DNA of 64,000 bases from Pseudomonas sp. A-RE-19 (lineage in GTDB: Bacteria; Pseudomonadota; Gammaproteobacteria; Pseudomonadales; Pseudomonadaceae), in the NCBI RefSeq assembly GCF_019956555.1, contig NZ_JAHBDQ010000055.1:124001-188000 (forward strand), in the 5' to 3' direction. Numbering within the stretch: position 1 is the first letter of the stretch; every line of letters begins with the position of its first letter. A program made the translations under genes and the position numbers. Below, piece by piece: positions 34,474 to 42,949 of this stretch. Below the pieces are notes generated by a model, which saw only the letters and a list, made by a program, of their open reading frames with translations, was not told the origin of the DNA and did no database searches.

Positions 34474-36371
34474 ATTGGCTCGGCGGGAGTGGGGCTTACC
34501 AACGGTAAACTGAGGACGAAGGTGGTACCACCGCTGGCGGGGTGCTCGACACCCAGATGCCCGCCCGTGGCGGCAGCCAGGCTCGCTGAAAGAGTCAGGC
34601 CGAGGCCCAGGCCCTGTTCACCGGGTTTGGTGGTGAAGAACGGTTCGAACAGATGCTTGCGCGCTTCGGCATCGATGCCGTGGCCGTTGTCGCGCACCCG
34701 CAGGCGATACTTGCCGTCGAATTCCTCGCCTTCAAGCCATAACGCCGGTTGAGGTTGTGACTGCATGGCGTCGAGCGCATTGCCGATCAGGTTCACCAGA
34801 ATCTGCTCCAGACGGGTCTGGTCGATCTGCACCTGCACGTCGGCAAAGTCGCGGTGCAATTGCAGATGCGCGCTTTCCATCCGGCTGCCCAGCAGTTGCA
34901 GGGCGGCCTCCACGGCTTTGCCAAGGCTGGCCTGGCCCTTGTCGTCACCGCGTCGGGCGAAGGAACGCAGGCTGGCGGTGATCCGGCCCATGCGGTCGAT
35001 CAGTTCATTGATGGTTTTGAGGTTGGTGCTGGCCACATCCAGCTGACCGCGTTCCAGAAAACGCACGGTGTTGCCGGACAAGGTCCGCAAGGCGGCCAGC
35101 GGCTGGTTCAATTCGTGGGCGATGCTGGTGGACATCTGGCCGATGGCGGCCAGTTTGCCGGCCTGGACCAGTTCATCCTGGGCGCGGCGCAAGGTTTCTT
35201 CAGCCTGCCGGCGTTCACGGATCTGGCCCTTGAGCCGTTCGTTGCTGGCGCGCAGGTCGGTGGTGCGTTCGGTAATCCGACGCTCCAGTTGATTGTTGGC
35301 TTCCTGCAGGGCTTCCCGCGCCGCGAGGCGGGTGGCGATCACCTTGCGCCGCTCGTTCCAGGCAATCAGCAGAAACGCCACCAGGGCAAACGCCACCGCC
35401 ACCAGAATCCCTTGATTGATCGCTTCACGCCGCAGGTCTTGCAGGGGCGTGAGCAGGGTGAAATTCCATGGGGTATCACTCAGCGGTCGGGTTTGCGACA
35501 GGTAGCTGATGTTCTCTTCATCGGACATCAGTTCGCTGTTGGCGGGGAAGGTCAGTTTTTCCTCGCCTTCGGCCAGTTTCTCCCGCGCCAGCGGTTGCAG
35601 TTCATTCAGCGGATACCAGTAATACTGGAGGCTGCGGGCCAGGCGTTCCTTGGTGTCGTCGCTCAACGGCACCACCGACTTGAGCCGTCGCGCCGGATCG
35701 CTGGAGAGAATGATGATGCCGTTCTCGTCGCTGACGAAGGCTTCCAGGCGCGCGCGCTGCCAGCGTTCTTCCATGGCTTCGAGGCGAACCTTGACCACCG
35801 CGACGCCGATGATCTTGCCATGCTCTTCCAGGCCATGAGCCAGGTAATAGCCGGGTTCGCCGCTGGTGCTGCCGATGCCGTAGAAACGCCCCGGCTGACC
35901 ACGCACGGCGTTCTGGAAATAGGCGCGGAAGGACAGGTCTTCACCCAGATAACTGTCGACATCGCGCCAGTTGCTGGTGGCCAGTACGCGACCGGTGGTG
36001 TCCATCACATAAATGGCCCGACTGCGGCTGCGCCGGTTCAGGCCTTCAAGGTATTCGTTGACCGTCTGCCGGAGTTCCGGCGACGGGTCGGCCAACAGCC
36101 TGGAAACACTGGATTCCAGTTCCAGCAGGCTGGGCAGGTAGGTGTACTTGCTGATCTCGCTCTCGACGGCGCGGGCGTGCAGCTCCAGCTGACGCTGGCC
36201 GTTCTCGCTGAGGCTGCGAATGCCGTAGTGTTCACTGACCCAGAAGCCGATGTAACCCAATCCGATCATCAGGGCGATGATCAGCGGCGGCAGGAACAGA
36301 TGGCGAATCAGACGGGGTTTCACGGCGAGTGATGGCGGCGCTGCGCGGTAGAGAGTGGAGTCGCATTTCAT
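34470..36371 (-). CDS. aauS: AauS, sensor histidine kinase for acidic amino acids
   Basis: 633 residues of the DctB type: transmembrane helix about 23-45, a large periplasmic sensor (about 50-315) with a dCache-like segment YVMDTTGRVLATSNW, a second helix about 320-340, coiled coil, HisKA with SIAHELNQPLAALRTL, and an ATPase domain with NALDAM, DNGHGI and GLGLTLSASLA. It pairs with AauR, with which it overlaps by ATGA. ATG 36371 (AAGG eight bases upstream) is preferred to the adjacent GTG 36374. It is separated from aatP by a REP pair. Confidence 0.9.
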   Translation of the reverse strand: MKCDSTLYRAAPPSLAVKPRLIRHLFLPPLIIALMIGLGYIGFWVSEHYGIRSLSENGQRQLELHARAVESEISKYTYLPSLLELESSVSRLLADPSPELRQTVNEYLEGLNRRSRSRAIYVMDTTGRVLATSNWRDVDSYLGEDLSFRAYFQNAVRGQPGRFYGIGSTSGEPGYYLAHGLEEHGKIIGVAVVKVRLEAMEERWQRARLEAFVSDENGIIILSSDPARRLKSVVPLSDDTKERLARSLQYYWYPLNELQPLAREKLAEGEEKLTFPANSELMSDEENISYLSQTRPLSDTPWNFTLLTPLQDLRREAINQGILVAVAFALVAFLLIAWNERRKVIATRLAAREALQEANNQLERRITERTTDLRASNERLKGQIRERRQAEETLRRAQDELVQAGKLAAIGQMSTSIAHELNQPLAALRTLSGNTVRFLERGQLDVASTNLKTINELIDRMGRITASLRSFARRGDDKGQASLGKAVEAALQLLGSRMESAHLQLHRDFADVQVQIDQTRLEQILVNLIGNALDAMQSQPQPALWLEGEEFDGKYRLRVRDNGHGIDAEARKHLFEPFFTTKPGEQGLGLGLTLSASLAAATGGHLGVEHPASGGTTFVLSLPLVSPTPAEPI

Positions 36372-36448
36372 CACAGATGCCTTGGGTCAACCACAACACA
36401 AATATCCATATACCCACGGGCCCCTGTGGGAGCTGCTGTGTGGTGATC

Positions 36449-36516
36449 CGTAGGAGCCAGGCTTGCCGGCGAAGGCGTCCTTGAGAGCGCCTTCGCCGGC
36501 AAGCTTGGCTCCTACG
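36449..36516. repeat. REP pair, compact
   Basis: CGTAGGAGCCAGGCTTGCCG and its inverted copy are separated by ten bases between aatP and aauS. This is the same sequence variant as the REPIN inside the MITE at 23144-23276. Confidence 0.88.
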
Positions 36517-36562
36517 AAAAGCTGTCCGCTCCCACATTAGTTGGGGAGCGGTGTCTTCCTGC

Positions 36563-37297
36563 TTAGTGCTGCAGAATTTTCTCGAGGAAATGCTGCGCAC
36601 GCTCGGAGCGGGCGTTGATGTCGCCGAAGAACTCTTCTTTCTTGCAGTCTTCGATGATTTTGCCCGCGTCCATGAAGATCACCCGGTCCGCCACTTTGCG
36701 GGCGAAGCCCATTTCGTGGGTCACGCACATCATGGTCATGCCTTCATGGGCCAGTTGCACCATCACGTCGAGCACTTCGTTGACCATTTCCGGGTCCAGC
36801 GCCGAGGTCGGTTCGTCGAACAGCATGACGATCGGGTCCATCGCCAGCGCACGGGCAATCGCCACACGCTGTTGCTGACCGCCGGAGAGCTGGCCAGGAT
36901 GCTTATGCGCATGGGCAGACAGCCCGACGCGCTCAAGCAGTTGCAGGCCTTTCTTGGTGGCTTCTTCCTTGCTGCGGCCCAACACCTTGATCTGCGCGAT
37001 GGTCAGGTTTTCGGTAATGGTCAGGTGCGGGAACAGTTCGAAATGCTGGAACACCATGCCCACGCGCGAACGCAGTTTCGGCAGGTTGGTCTTCGGGTCG
37101 GCGATGGAGGTGCCATCGACGATCACGTCGCCTTTCTGGAACGGTTCCAGTGCGTTGACGCATTTGATCAGGGTGGATTTGCCGGAACCGGACGGCCCGC
37201 ACACCACGATCACTTCGCCTTTTTTGACCTCGGTGCTGCAGTCAGTCAGTACCTGGAAGTCGCCATACCACTTGTTGACATTCTTGATAGAGATCAT
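36563..37297 (-). CDS. aatP: AatP, ATP-binding subunit of acidic amino acid ABC transporter
   Basis: 244 residues with Walker A GPSGSGKST, signature LSGGQQQRVAIARAL and Walker B IVMLFDEPTSALD, the standard polar amino acid ATPase. It powers uptake through AatQ/AatM of glutamate/aspartate bound by AatJ. It is the last gene of the operon and starts in an ATGA overlap with aatM. Confidence 0.94.
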   Translation of the reverse strand: MISIKNVNKWYGDFQVLTDCSTEVKKGEVIVVCGPSGSGKSTLIKCVNALEPFQKGDVIVDGTSIADPKTNLPKLRSRVGMVFQHFELFPHLTITENLTIAQIKVLGRSKEEATKKGLQLLERVGLSAHAHKHPGQLSGGQQQRVAIARALAMDPIVMLFDEPTSALDPEMVNEVLDVMVQLAHEGMTMMCVTHEMGFARKVADRVIFMDAGKIIEDCKKEEFFGDINARSERAQHFLEKILQH

Positions 37298-37968
37298 ACG
37301 GCAAACCTTTTTTGCAGACGCTTGACCAGCTGCGAGGCGGCAAAGCTGATGATGAAGTATGTGAAACCGGCGAAGATCAGGAACTCATTGGAGCGGCCGA
37401 TGATGTCGCCACTGGCGCGCGAGGCATTGAGGAAGTCCACCAGACCCACCGCGTAAACCAGCGAGGTGTCTTGAAACAGGATGATGCTCTGTTGCAGCAG
37501 CAGCGGGGTCATCTTGCGGAACGCTTGCGGCAGGATGATCAGACGCATCATCTGGCCGTACGTCATGCCCAGGGCCTGAGCTGCGCCCATCTGCCCCTTG
37601 GGAATCGACTGCACGCCGGCCCGGACGATTTCGCAGAAGTACGCCGCTTCAAACATCATGAAGGCCACGATGCACGAGGCGAACGCACCAATCGGGGTAT
37701 CTTCGCCGGTGATCCAGCGCAGCACGAACGGTACCGCCAGGTAGAACCAGGTGATCACCAGCAGCAGCGGGATCGAGCGGAAGTAGTTGACGTAGGCGCC
37801 GGCCAGGTTCGACAGCAGTTTGCTGTGGGACAGGCGCATCAGGGCCAGGATGGTGCCGAGGATGATCCCGCCGATTACGCCCATGGCCATCAGCTTGAGG
37901 GTCATGACCATGCCGTTCCACATACCCGGCAGGGAAGGGATGATGCCCGAGAAGTCGAATTCCATCAT
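37294..37968 (-). CDS. aatM: AatM, permease subunit of acidic amino acid ABC transporter
   Basis: 224 residues with about five membrane helices and the HisM-type EAA loop (EIVRAGVQSIPKGQMGAAQA). It forms the inner-membrane channel with AatQ. It overlaps both neighbours by ATGA (37965-37968 and 37294-37297). Confidence 0.93.
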   Translation of the reverse strand: MMEFDFSGIIPSLPGMWNGMVMTLKLMAMGVIGGIILGTILALMRLSHSKLLSNLAGAYVNYFRSIPLLLVITWFYLAVPFVLRWITGEDTPIGAFASCIVAFMMFEAAYFCEIVRAGVQSIPKGQMGAAQALGMTYGQMMRLIILPQAFRKMTPLLLQQSIILFQDTSLVYAVGLVDFLNASRASGDIIGRSNEFLIFAGFTYFIISFAASQLVKRLQKRFAV

Positions 37969-38711
37969 TTACCCCCTACGGAGATCAGGCCCGGTACGGC
38001 GACTTTCTTCTCGACCAGGCGCATCAGCAGCATCAGGCTCATGTTCAGGGTGAAGTAGATCAGCGTTGCCAGGGTGAAGGCTTCGAACAGGTTGGCGGAG
38101 AACTCGGCGGTCTGTTTGGTTTGCGCGAGCAGTTCCATCAAGCCGATCAGCGAGGCCACGGATGTGTTCTTGAACACGTTGAGGAATTCGGAGGTGAGCG
38201 GCGGAATGATGATCCGGTAGGCCTGGGGCAGCAGCACGTTCCAGTAGATCTGCGGCAGCTTGAAACCCATGGCGCGGGCGGCGGATTCCTGGCCGCGAGG
38301 CAGCGCCTGGATACCGGTGCGCACTTGTTCGCAAACCCGAGCGGTGGTGAACAGGCCCAGGCAGACGACGACGCTCAGGAAAGCCGAAGTGGTCGGGTTA
38401 AGGTCCTGTTTGTACCAGTCCTGCAGGTTTTGTGGCAGCAGATCAGGCACCAGGAAGTACCAGATGAACAGCTGCACCAGCAGCGGCACGTTACGGAAGA
38501 GTTCGACGTAGCAGGTCGCGATGCCCGATACGAGGCGATTCGGTACGGTGCGCATGACGCCCAGAATCGAGCCCAGTGTCAGGGCGATGACCCAGGCCAC
38601 GATGGCGATGGCAATGGTCCAGCCCAAACCGGTGATGTACCAGTCGAGATAGGTCTCGCTGCCCACGCCGGTGGACTTGAAGAACACGCCCCAGTCCCAG
38701 TTGTAATTCAT
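37965..38711 (-). CDS. aatQ: AatQ, permease subunit of acidic amino acid ABC transporter
   Basis: 248 residues, about five membrane helices, EAA loop EQVRTGIQALPRGQESAARA. ATG 38711 is chosen for its GGGGAG ribosome site six bases upstream; the longer frame to 38795 has no support. It lies 194 bases after aatJ, a gap that holds a strong hairpin, so its expression relative to aatJ is probably lowered. Confidence 0.93.
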   Translation of the reverse strand: MNYNWDWGVFFKSTGVGSETYLDWYITGLGWTIAIAIVAWVIALTLGSILGVMRTVPNRLVSGIATCYVELFRNVPLLVQLFIWYFLVPDLLPQNLQDWYKQDLNPTTSAFLSVVVCLGLFTTARVCEQVRTGIQALPRGQESAARAMGFKLPQIYWNVLLPQAYRIIIPPLTSEFLNVFKNTSVASLIGLMELLAQTKQTAEFSANLFEAFTLATLIYFTLNMSLMLLMRLVEKKVAVPGLISVGGK

Positions 38712-38860
38712 TAGGGTCTCCCCTCGGATTCGATCGATGTACAAGTACCCGCCAGGGGAAGCTTCGTTCCCGCCCTGATCGTGAAGATCAGGCACACACG
38801 AACGGCTCGACAGCCACCGGTTCGAGTGTTTCCAAAAATGCCAGCAGGGGGTGACAAACT

Positions 38861-38885
38861 CCTGGAAGGGCCGGGCCCTCTCAGG
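38861..38885 (-). terminator. Intercistronic hairpin between aatJ and aatQ
   Basis: CCTGGAAGGGCC pairs with GGCCCTCTCAGG (10 of 12 positions), 20 bases after the aatJ stop, with no U-run. Such hairpins after binding-protein genes typically stabilise the upstream mRNA or attenuate read-through. Confidence 0.55.
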
Positions 38886-38905
38886 AGATAAGGGTAGTCA
38901 GAAAA

Positions 38906-39820
38906 TCAGGACTTCTTGTCGTCAGCCGCTTTATCGGTCGGATTGGCGATCAGGGCCTTGAGCTCGTTGCTCATCGGGAAGTTCAGGTTCAGGCCTTTTG
39001 GCGGGATCGGCTGCATGAACCATTTTTCGTAGATCTTGTTGATCTCGCCCGACTTGTAGGTGGCGACAATGGCGTCATCCACAGCCTTCTTGAACGGCTC
39101 GTCGCCCTTGCGGACCATGCAGCCGTAGATTTCGTAGGACTGTGGAGTACCGGTTACCACCCAGTCATCCGCCTTCTTGGCCTTGGCTGCTTCGCCGGCC
39201 AGCAGGGCGTCGTCCATCATGAACGCGACGGCACGGCCCGACTCCAGCATCTGGAATGACTCGCCGTGGTCTTTGGCGGAGATGATGTTCATGCCCATCT
39301 GCTTGTCGGCGTTCATCGACTTGAGGATGCGCTCGGACGTGGTGCCGGCGGTGGTCACGACGTTCTTGCCTTTGAGGTCCGGGAAGTCTTTGTACGGCGA
39401 GTCTTTCTTGGTCAGCAGCTTGGTGCCGATTTCGAAGATGCCGACGGAGAAGTCAACTTGCTGCTGACGCTCGACGTTGTTGGTGGTGGAACCGCATTCG
39501 ACGTCCACGGTGCCGTTCTGCACCAGCGGGATACGGGTTTGCGAGGTCACCAGGTTGTATTTGACCTGGAGGTTGGGCATGTCCAGGTCTTTCTTGATGG
39601 CTTCGACGATTTTCAGCTGGATATCGTGGGCGTAGCCAACCGGTTTGCCGGAAGCGTCCGCGATGTAGGAAAACGGAATGGAAGCGTCACGATGCCCGAG
39701 GGTGATGGTGCCGGACTCTTTGATCTTCTTCAGTGTGCCGGTGAGTTCGGCGGCGAAAACTGGAGTGCTAATCAGAGCGGCAGCAATGGCTGCGCCCAGG
39801 ATATGGGGAACGATGCGCAT
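38906..39820 (-). CDS. aatJ: AatJ, periplasmic glutamate/aspartate-binding protein
   Basis: 304 residues with a signal peptide (MRIVPHILGAAIAAALISTP, cleaved near VFA-AE) and the family-3 solute-binding pattern (GTLKKIKESGTITLGHRDASIPFSY split over 41-65, FSVGIFEIGTKLL, MNADKQMG). It captures acidic amino acids for AatQMP. ATG 39820 has GAGG eight bases upstream; the longer frame from 39862 is rejected. The upstream region carries a sigma-54 promoter and two AauR-type palindromes. Confidence 0.94.
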   Translation of the reverse strand: MRIVPHILGAAIAAALISTPVFAAELTGTLKKIKESGTITLGHRDASIPFSYIADASGKPVGYAHDIQLKIVEAIKKDLDMPNLQVKYNLVTSQTRIPLVQNGTVDVECGSTTNNVERQQQVDFSVGIFEIGTKLLTKKDSPYKDFPDLKGKNVVTTAGTTSERILKSMNADKQMGMNIISAKDHGESFQMLESGRAVAFMMDDALLAGEAAKAKKADDWVVTGTPQSYEIYGCMVRKGDEPFKKAVDDAIVATYKSGEINKIYEKWFMQPIPPKGLNLNFPMSNELKALIANPTDKAADDKKS

Positions 39821-39836
39821 CAAACTTTCCTCGACA

Positions 39837-39844
39837 TTGTTTTT
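39837..39844 (-). promoter_or_regulatory. Possible Hfq/Crc CA motif in the aatJ leader
   Basis: The minus strand reads AAAAACAA, fitting AANAANAA, 17 bases before the aatJ start. Hfq/Crc repression of amino acid transporters is known in Pseudomonas; the motif is short, so chance is possible. Confidence 0.35.
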
Positions 39845-39936
39845 TTTATGGAGCCAGTTCATCGGCCTTTTTCAGCTTCGAATGCCTGATGGCTCCTGAG
39901 GTGTTGGCACAAACAGGCATTCGTCCAAGAGATTAG

Positions 39937-39952
39937 AGCATGACTCGTGCCA
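39937..39952 (-). promoter_or_regulatory. Sigma-54 promoter of aatJQMP
   Basis: The minus strand reads TGGCACGAGTCATGCT, matching TGGCACGN4TTGCW at every fixed position but one. It lies about 117 bases before the aatJ start and fits control by the sigma-54 activator AauR. Confidence 0.8.
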
Positions 39953-40028
39953 GGCCAGGCATAGTTGGTCAAGTTATTGATTTATAAAGGTATTAAATAT
40001 TTATGGCGCATTTTTTCAAGATCAGTAA

Positions 40029-40073
40029 TCCGGTTATCCGAATCGACCGACAAGTCGCGTTCGGAAAACCGAA
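40029..40073. promoter_or_regulatory. Two AauR-type binding palindromes
   Basis: TTCGGAAAACCGAA (40060-40073) matches TTCGGN4CCGAA, the motif reported for P. putida AauR, exactly; TCCGGTTATCCGAA (40029-40042) matches all but one base. They are centred 31 bases apart (three helical turns) and 84-115 bases upstream of the sigma-54 promoter, the usual enhancer position. Confidence 0.8.
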
Positions 40074-40093
40074 TGCAATCCTGGGTTTACCTC

Positions 40094-40194
40094 ATCCCTT
40101 GTGGGAGCGAGCCTGCTCGCGATAGCAGTGTGTCAGCCACGTCGATGTTGAATTGAATGGCCTCATCGCGAGCAGGCTCGCTCCCACAAGGGAT
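40094..40194. repeat. REP pair (REPIN-like)
   Basis: ATCCCTTGTGGGAGCGAGCC and its inverted copy form a long palindrome between the aatJ promoter region and the glpD terminator. Confidence 0.88.
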
Positions 40195-40210
40195 ATGCGG
40201 TGTCTGGGAT

Positions 40211-40245
40211 GAAAAAAGCCCCTGAATCGTGAGATTCAGGGGCTT
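40211..40245 (-). terminator. Rho-independent terminator of glpD
   Basis: A 13-bp stem AAGCCCCTGAATC/GATTCAGGGGCTT with a four-base loop, followed on the minus strand by a run of six T, 21 bases after the glpD stop. Confidence 0.9.
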
Positions 40246-40265
40246 CGTTTTAACCGGATTCCCGA

Positions 40266-41804
40266 TCAGGCCGCTTCGATCTTGCTGCGGTTCTGTTCGA
40301 CCTTGTTCAGGTAATCCTTGAGCTTTTCCTGTTCCGCCGAGGTGGTGAACAACCCAAGCTTGCTGCGGCGCCACAGAATGTCGTGGGCGGTGGTCGCCCA
40401 TTCTTCGCTGCACAGGTAATCGACTTCCCGGGTGTAGAGGCCGCCACCGATGTGTTCGCCCAGGTCACTGAGGCTTTCCACACCTTCGAGCATGCGCCAG
40501 GTGCGGCTGCCGTAAGTGGTGGCCCAACGACGGGCGATCTCGGTGGGTACCCAGTCGAACTTGTCGCGGATCCGCGCGCTCAGTGCCTGTGGCGTGGTCA
40601 TGTCTTCGCCGCCGGGCAGGGGGGCGCTGGCAGTCCAGCTTGGCTTGACGTGCGTGAAGTACGGGGCCAGTTGCGCCAGCGCCGACTCGGCCAGTTTGCG
40701 GTAAGTCGTCAGTTTGCCGCCGAACACTGACAACAGCGGTGCCTCTTCGCCATTGCCCGACAACGCCAGGGTGTAGTCGCGGGTGACGGCCGACGGGTTG
40801 TCGGATTCGTCGTTGCACAACGGACGAACACCGGAATAGCTGTGCAGGATGTCGTCGCGGCTGATTTGCTTCTTGAAGTGGGCGTTGACCACTTTGAGCA
40901 GGTAATCGGTTTCGCCCTCGGTGATCGCAACTTTCGCCGGGTCGCCGGTGTATTCGCGGTCGGTGGTGCCGATCAGGGTGAAGTGGTTCAGATACGGAAT
41001 AGTGAAGACGATGCGCTGATCTTCGTTTTGCAGAATGTGCGCATGTTCGCCTTCATACAGTTTCGGCACGATCAAATGGCTGCCCTGAATCAGGCGGATG
41101 CCATACGGCGATTCCATCTTCAGGTCGTCACGAATGAACTTGGCGACCCATGGGCCGGCAGCGTTGACCAGTGCCTTGGCGCGGATCGAAAACAGGCTGC
41201 CATCGGCGCGTTCCAGGTGCAGGTGCCACAGGCCTTTGGTGCGACGGGCGTTGACGCAACGGGTCTGGGTGTGGACATGGGCACCGTTCTCGCGGGCGGC
41301 CATGGCGTTGAGCACGACCAGGCGCGCGTCATCGACCCAGCAATCGGAGTATTCAAAGCCTTTGGTGATTTCGCTTTTCAGCGGGCTGTCCGGGCCGAAC
41401 TTCAGGCTTTTCGAGCCTTCGAGTTTTTCCCGTTTGCCGAGATGGTCATAAAGGAACAGACCGGCGCGGATCATCCAGGCCGGACGCAGGTGCGGGCGGT
41501 GCGGCAGCACGAAGCGCATCTGTTTGACGATGTGCGGCGCCTTGGCCAGCAGCACTTCGCGCTCGGCAAGGGCTTCGCGCACCAGGCGAAATTCGTAATG
41601 TTCAAGGTAGCGCAGGCCACCGTGGATCAGTTTGCTGCTGGCCGACGAGGTGTGGCTGGCCAGATCATCCTTTTCGCAAAGGAACACCGAAAGGCCGCGA
41701 CCGGCGGCATCCGCTGCGATCCCCACGCCATTGATTCCACCACCGATGACGGCGATATCGTAAACCTCGGCGAGAGGGGGCGTAGGCAAGGTAGAAGTGG
41801 GCAT
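40266..41804 (-). CDS. glpD: GlpD, aerobic glycerol-3-phosphate dehydrogenase
   Basis: 512 residues with the FAD-binding Rossmann motif YDIAVIGGGINGVGIAADAA at 15-34 and GGLRYLEHYEFRLV, the DAO-family pattern of GlpD. It oxidises glycerol-3-phosphate to dihydroxyacetone phosphate at the inner membrane, passing electrons to quinone. The upstream palindrome at 41845-41858 is a likely GlpR operator. It is separated from glpR by about 300 bases with its own terminator, so it is a stand-alone unit of the glycerol regulon. Confidence 0.96.
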   Translation of the reverse strand: MPTSTLPTPPLAEVYDIAVIGGGINGVGIAADAAGRGLSVFLCEKDDLASHTSSASSKLIHGGLRYLEHYEFRLVREALAEREVLLAKAPHIVKQMRFVLPHRPHLRPAWMIRAGLFLYDHLGKREKLEGSKSLKFGPDSPLKSEITKGFEYSDCWVDDARLVVLNAMAARENGAHVHTQTRCVNARRTKGLWHLHLERADGSLFSIRAKALVNAAGPWVAKFIRDDLKMESPYGIRLIQGSHLIVPKLYEGEHAHILQNEDQRIVFTIPYLNHFTLIGTTDREYTGDPAKVAITEGETDYLLKVVNAHFKKQISRDDILHSYSGVRPLCNDESDNPSAVTRDYTLALSGNGEEAPLLSVFGGKLTTYRKLAESALAQLAPYFTHVKPSWTASAPLPGGEDMTTPQALSARIRDKFDWVPTEIARRWATTYGSRTWRMLEGVESLSDLGEHIGGGLYTREVDYLCSEEWATTAHDILWRRSKLGLFTTSAEQEKLKDYLNKVEQNRSKIEAA

Positions 41805-41844
41805 CGGCTGGCCTCGGTTTTTTTGAATTTCTATATTTGAATTC

Positions 41845-41858
41845 GAACATTAATGTTC
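41845..41858. promoter_or_regulatory. GlpR operator of glpD
   Basis: GAACATTAATGTTC is a perfect 14-bp palindrome resembling the GlpR consensus (TGTTCG..CGAACA half-sites), 41 bases before the glpD start. A further half-site ACGAACAT lies at 41947-41954. Confidence 0.65.
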
Positions 41859-42002
41859 ATTTGCGAAAATATTAGCCCATAAAGGCGCCCACAGCCAGTC
41901 AACTTCGATTGAAAATACTGATCGAAGGGCGGCTAAAGGAAAATTTACGAACATTTAGATGCGCGTAAGGGCGCGAAAGAAGAGGTGCGGCAGGGATTGC
42001 TA

Positions 42003-42064
42003 TCGCGAGCAGGCTCGCTCCCACAAGGGTTGCGCTGAACCTGTGGGAGCGAGCCTGCTCGCGA
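42003..42064. repeat. REP pair in the glpD-glpR gap
   Basis: TCGCGAGCAGGCTCGCTCCC and its inverted copy are separated by about ten bases, between glpD and glpR. The rest of the gap holds the glpD operator region. Confidence 0.88.
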
Positions 42065-42099
42065 TGGCGTCCGGACAGACAACTAAGATGTGAGGGGGG

Positions 42100-42855
42100 T
42101 TAAACGACTTCCAGCCGAATCTTGTGCTGGCTCAACAACTGCGCCAAGGCCGGCGAAGGCTGCTGATCGGTGACCAGGCAATCGATCAGGCTGATCGGTC
42201 CCAGGCGAATCATGGCGTTGCGCCCGAATTTGCTGGAGTCCGCCGCGAGGATGACCTGTCGGGCATTGGCGATGATCGCTTGGGACACCCGTACTTCCTG
42301 GTAATCGAAGTCGAGCAGGCTACCGTCTTCATCAATGCCGCTGATGCCGACCAGTGCGAAGTCGACCTTGAACTGGTTAATGAAGTCGACGCTGGCCTGA
42401 CCCACTACGCCGCCGTCACGCCGCACGTTGCCGCCCGTCAGCAGCACGTCGAAGTCGTCCTTGGCGCTGAGCATCGAGGCCACATGCAGGTTGTTGGTGA
42501 TGATCTTCAGGTGGTTGTGGTTGAGCAACGCCCGGGCAATGGATTCGGTGGTGGTGCCGATATTGATGAACAGCGAGGCGTGATCGGGAATCTGAGCGGC
42601 AATGGCTTCGCCGATACGCTGCTTTTCATCGCGCATCTGATCGGCGCGCATGGCGTAGGCGGTGTTTTCGACGCTGGAATCATAGGCCGCGCCGCCGTGG
42701 TAGCGACGCAGCAGATTGACTTCCGCCAGTTGATTGATATCACGGCGGATGGTTTGCGGTGTAACGACGAACAGCTGAGCCATTTCCTCGATGCTGACAT
42801 AGCCGCGTTCGCGGACCAGTTCGAGGATTTGCTGCTGACGGGGAGGCAGATTCAT
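42100..42855 (-). CDS. glpR: GlpR, DeoR-family repressor of the glycerol regulon
   Basis: 251 residues with an N-terminal DeoR HTH (QQQILELVRERGYVSIEEMA, then VTPQTIRRDINQLAE) and a C-terminal sugar-phosphate isomerase-like effector domain (NIGTTTESIARAL, DSSKFGR). It represses glp genes until glycerol-3-phosphate binds. ATG 42855 has AAAGGAA six bases upstream; the longer frame to 42909 is not supported. It is downstream of glpK in the same direction. Confidence 0.94.
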   Translation of the reverse strand: MNLPPRQQQILELVRERGYVSIEEMAQLFVVTPQTIRRDINQLAEVNLLRRYHGGAAYDSSVENTAYAMRADQMRDEKQRIGEAIAAQIPDHASLFINIGTTTESIARALLNHNHLKIITNNLHVASMLSAKDDFDVLLTGGNVRRDGGVVGQASVDFINQFKVDFALVGISGIDEDGSLLDFDYQEVRVSQAIIANARQVILAADSSKFGRNAMIRLGPISLIDCLVTDQQPSPALAQLLSQHKIRLEVV

Positions 42856-42949
42856 GGGGCTTCCTTTGGCTGCCGTGCAAAATTTGCCCATGATGCCGCA
42901 CGAATCCACTCCCTGCCAGTTACATACCGATACGAGTTCTCAGCCTGGC

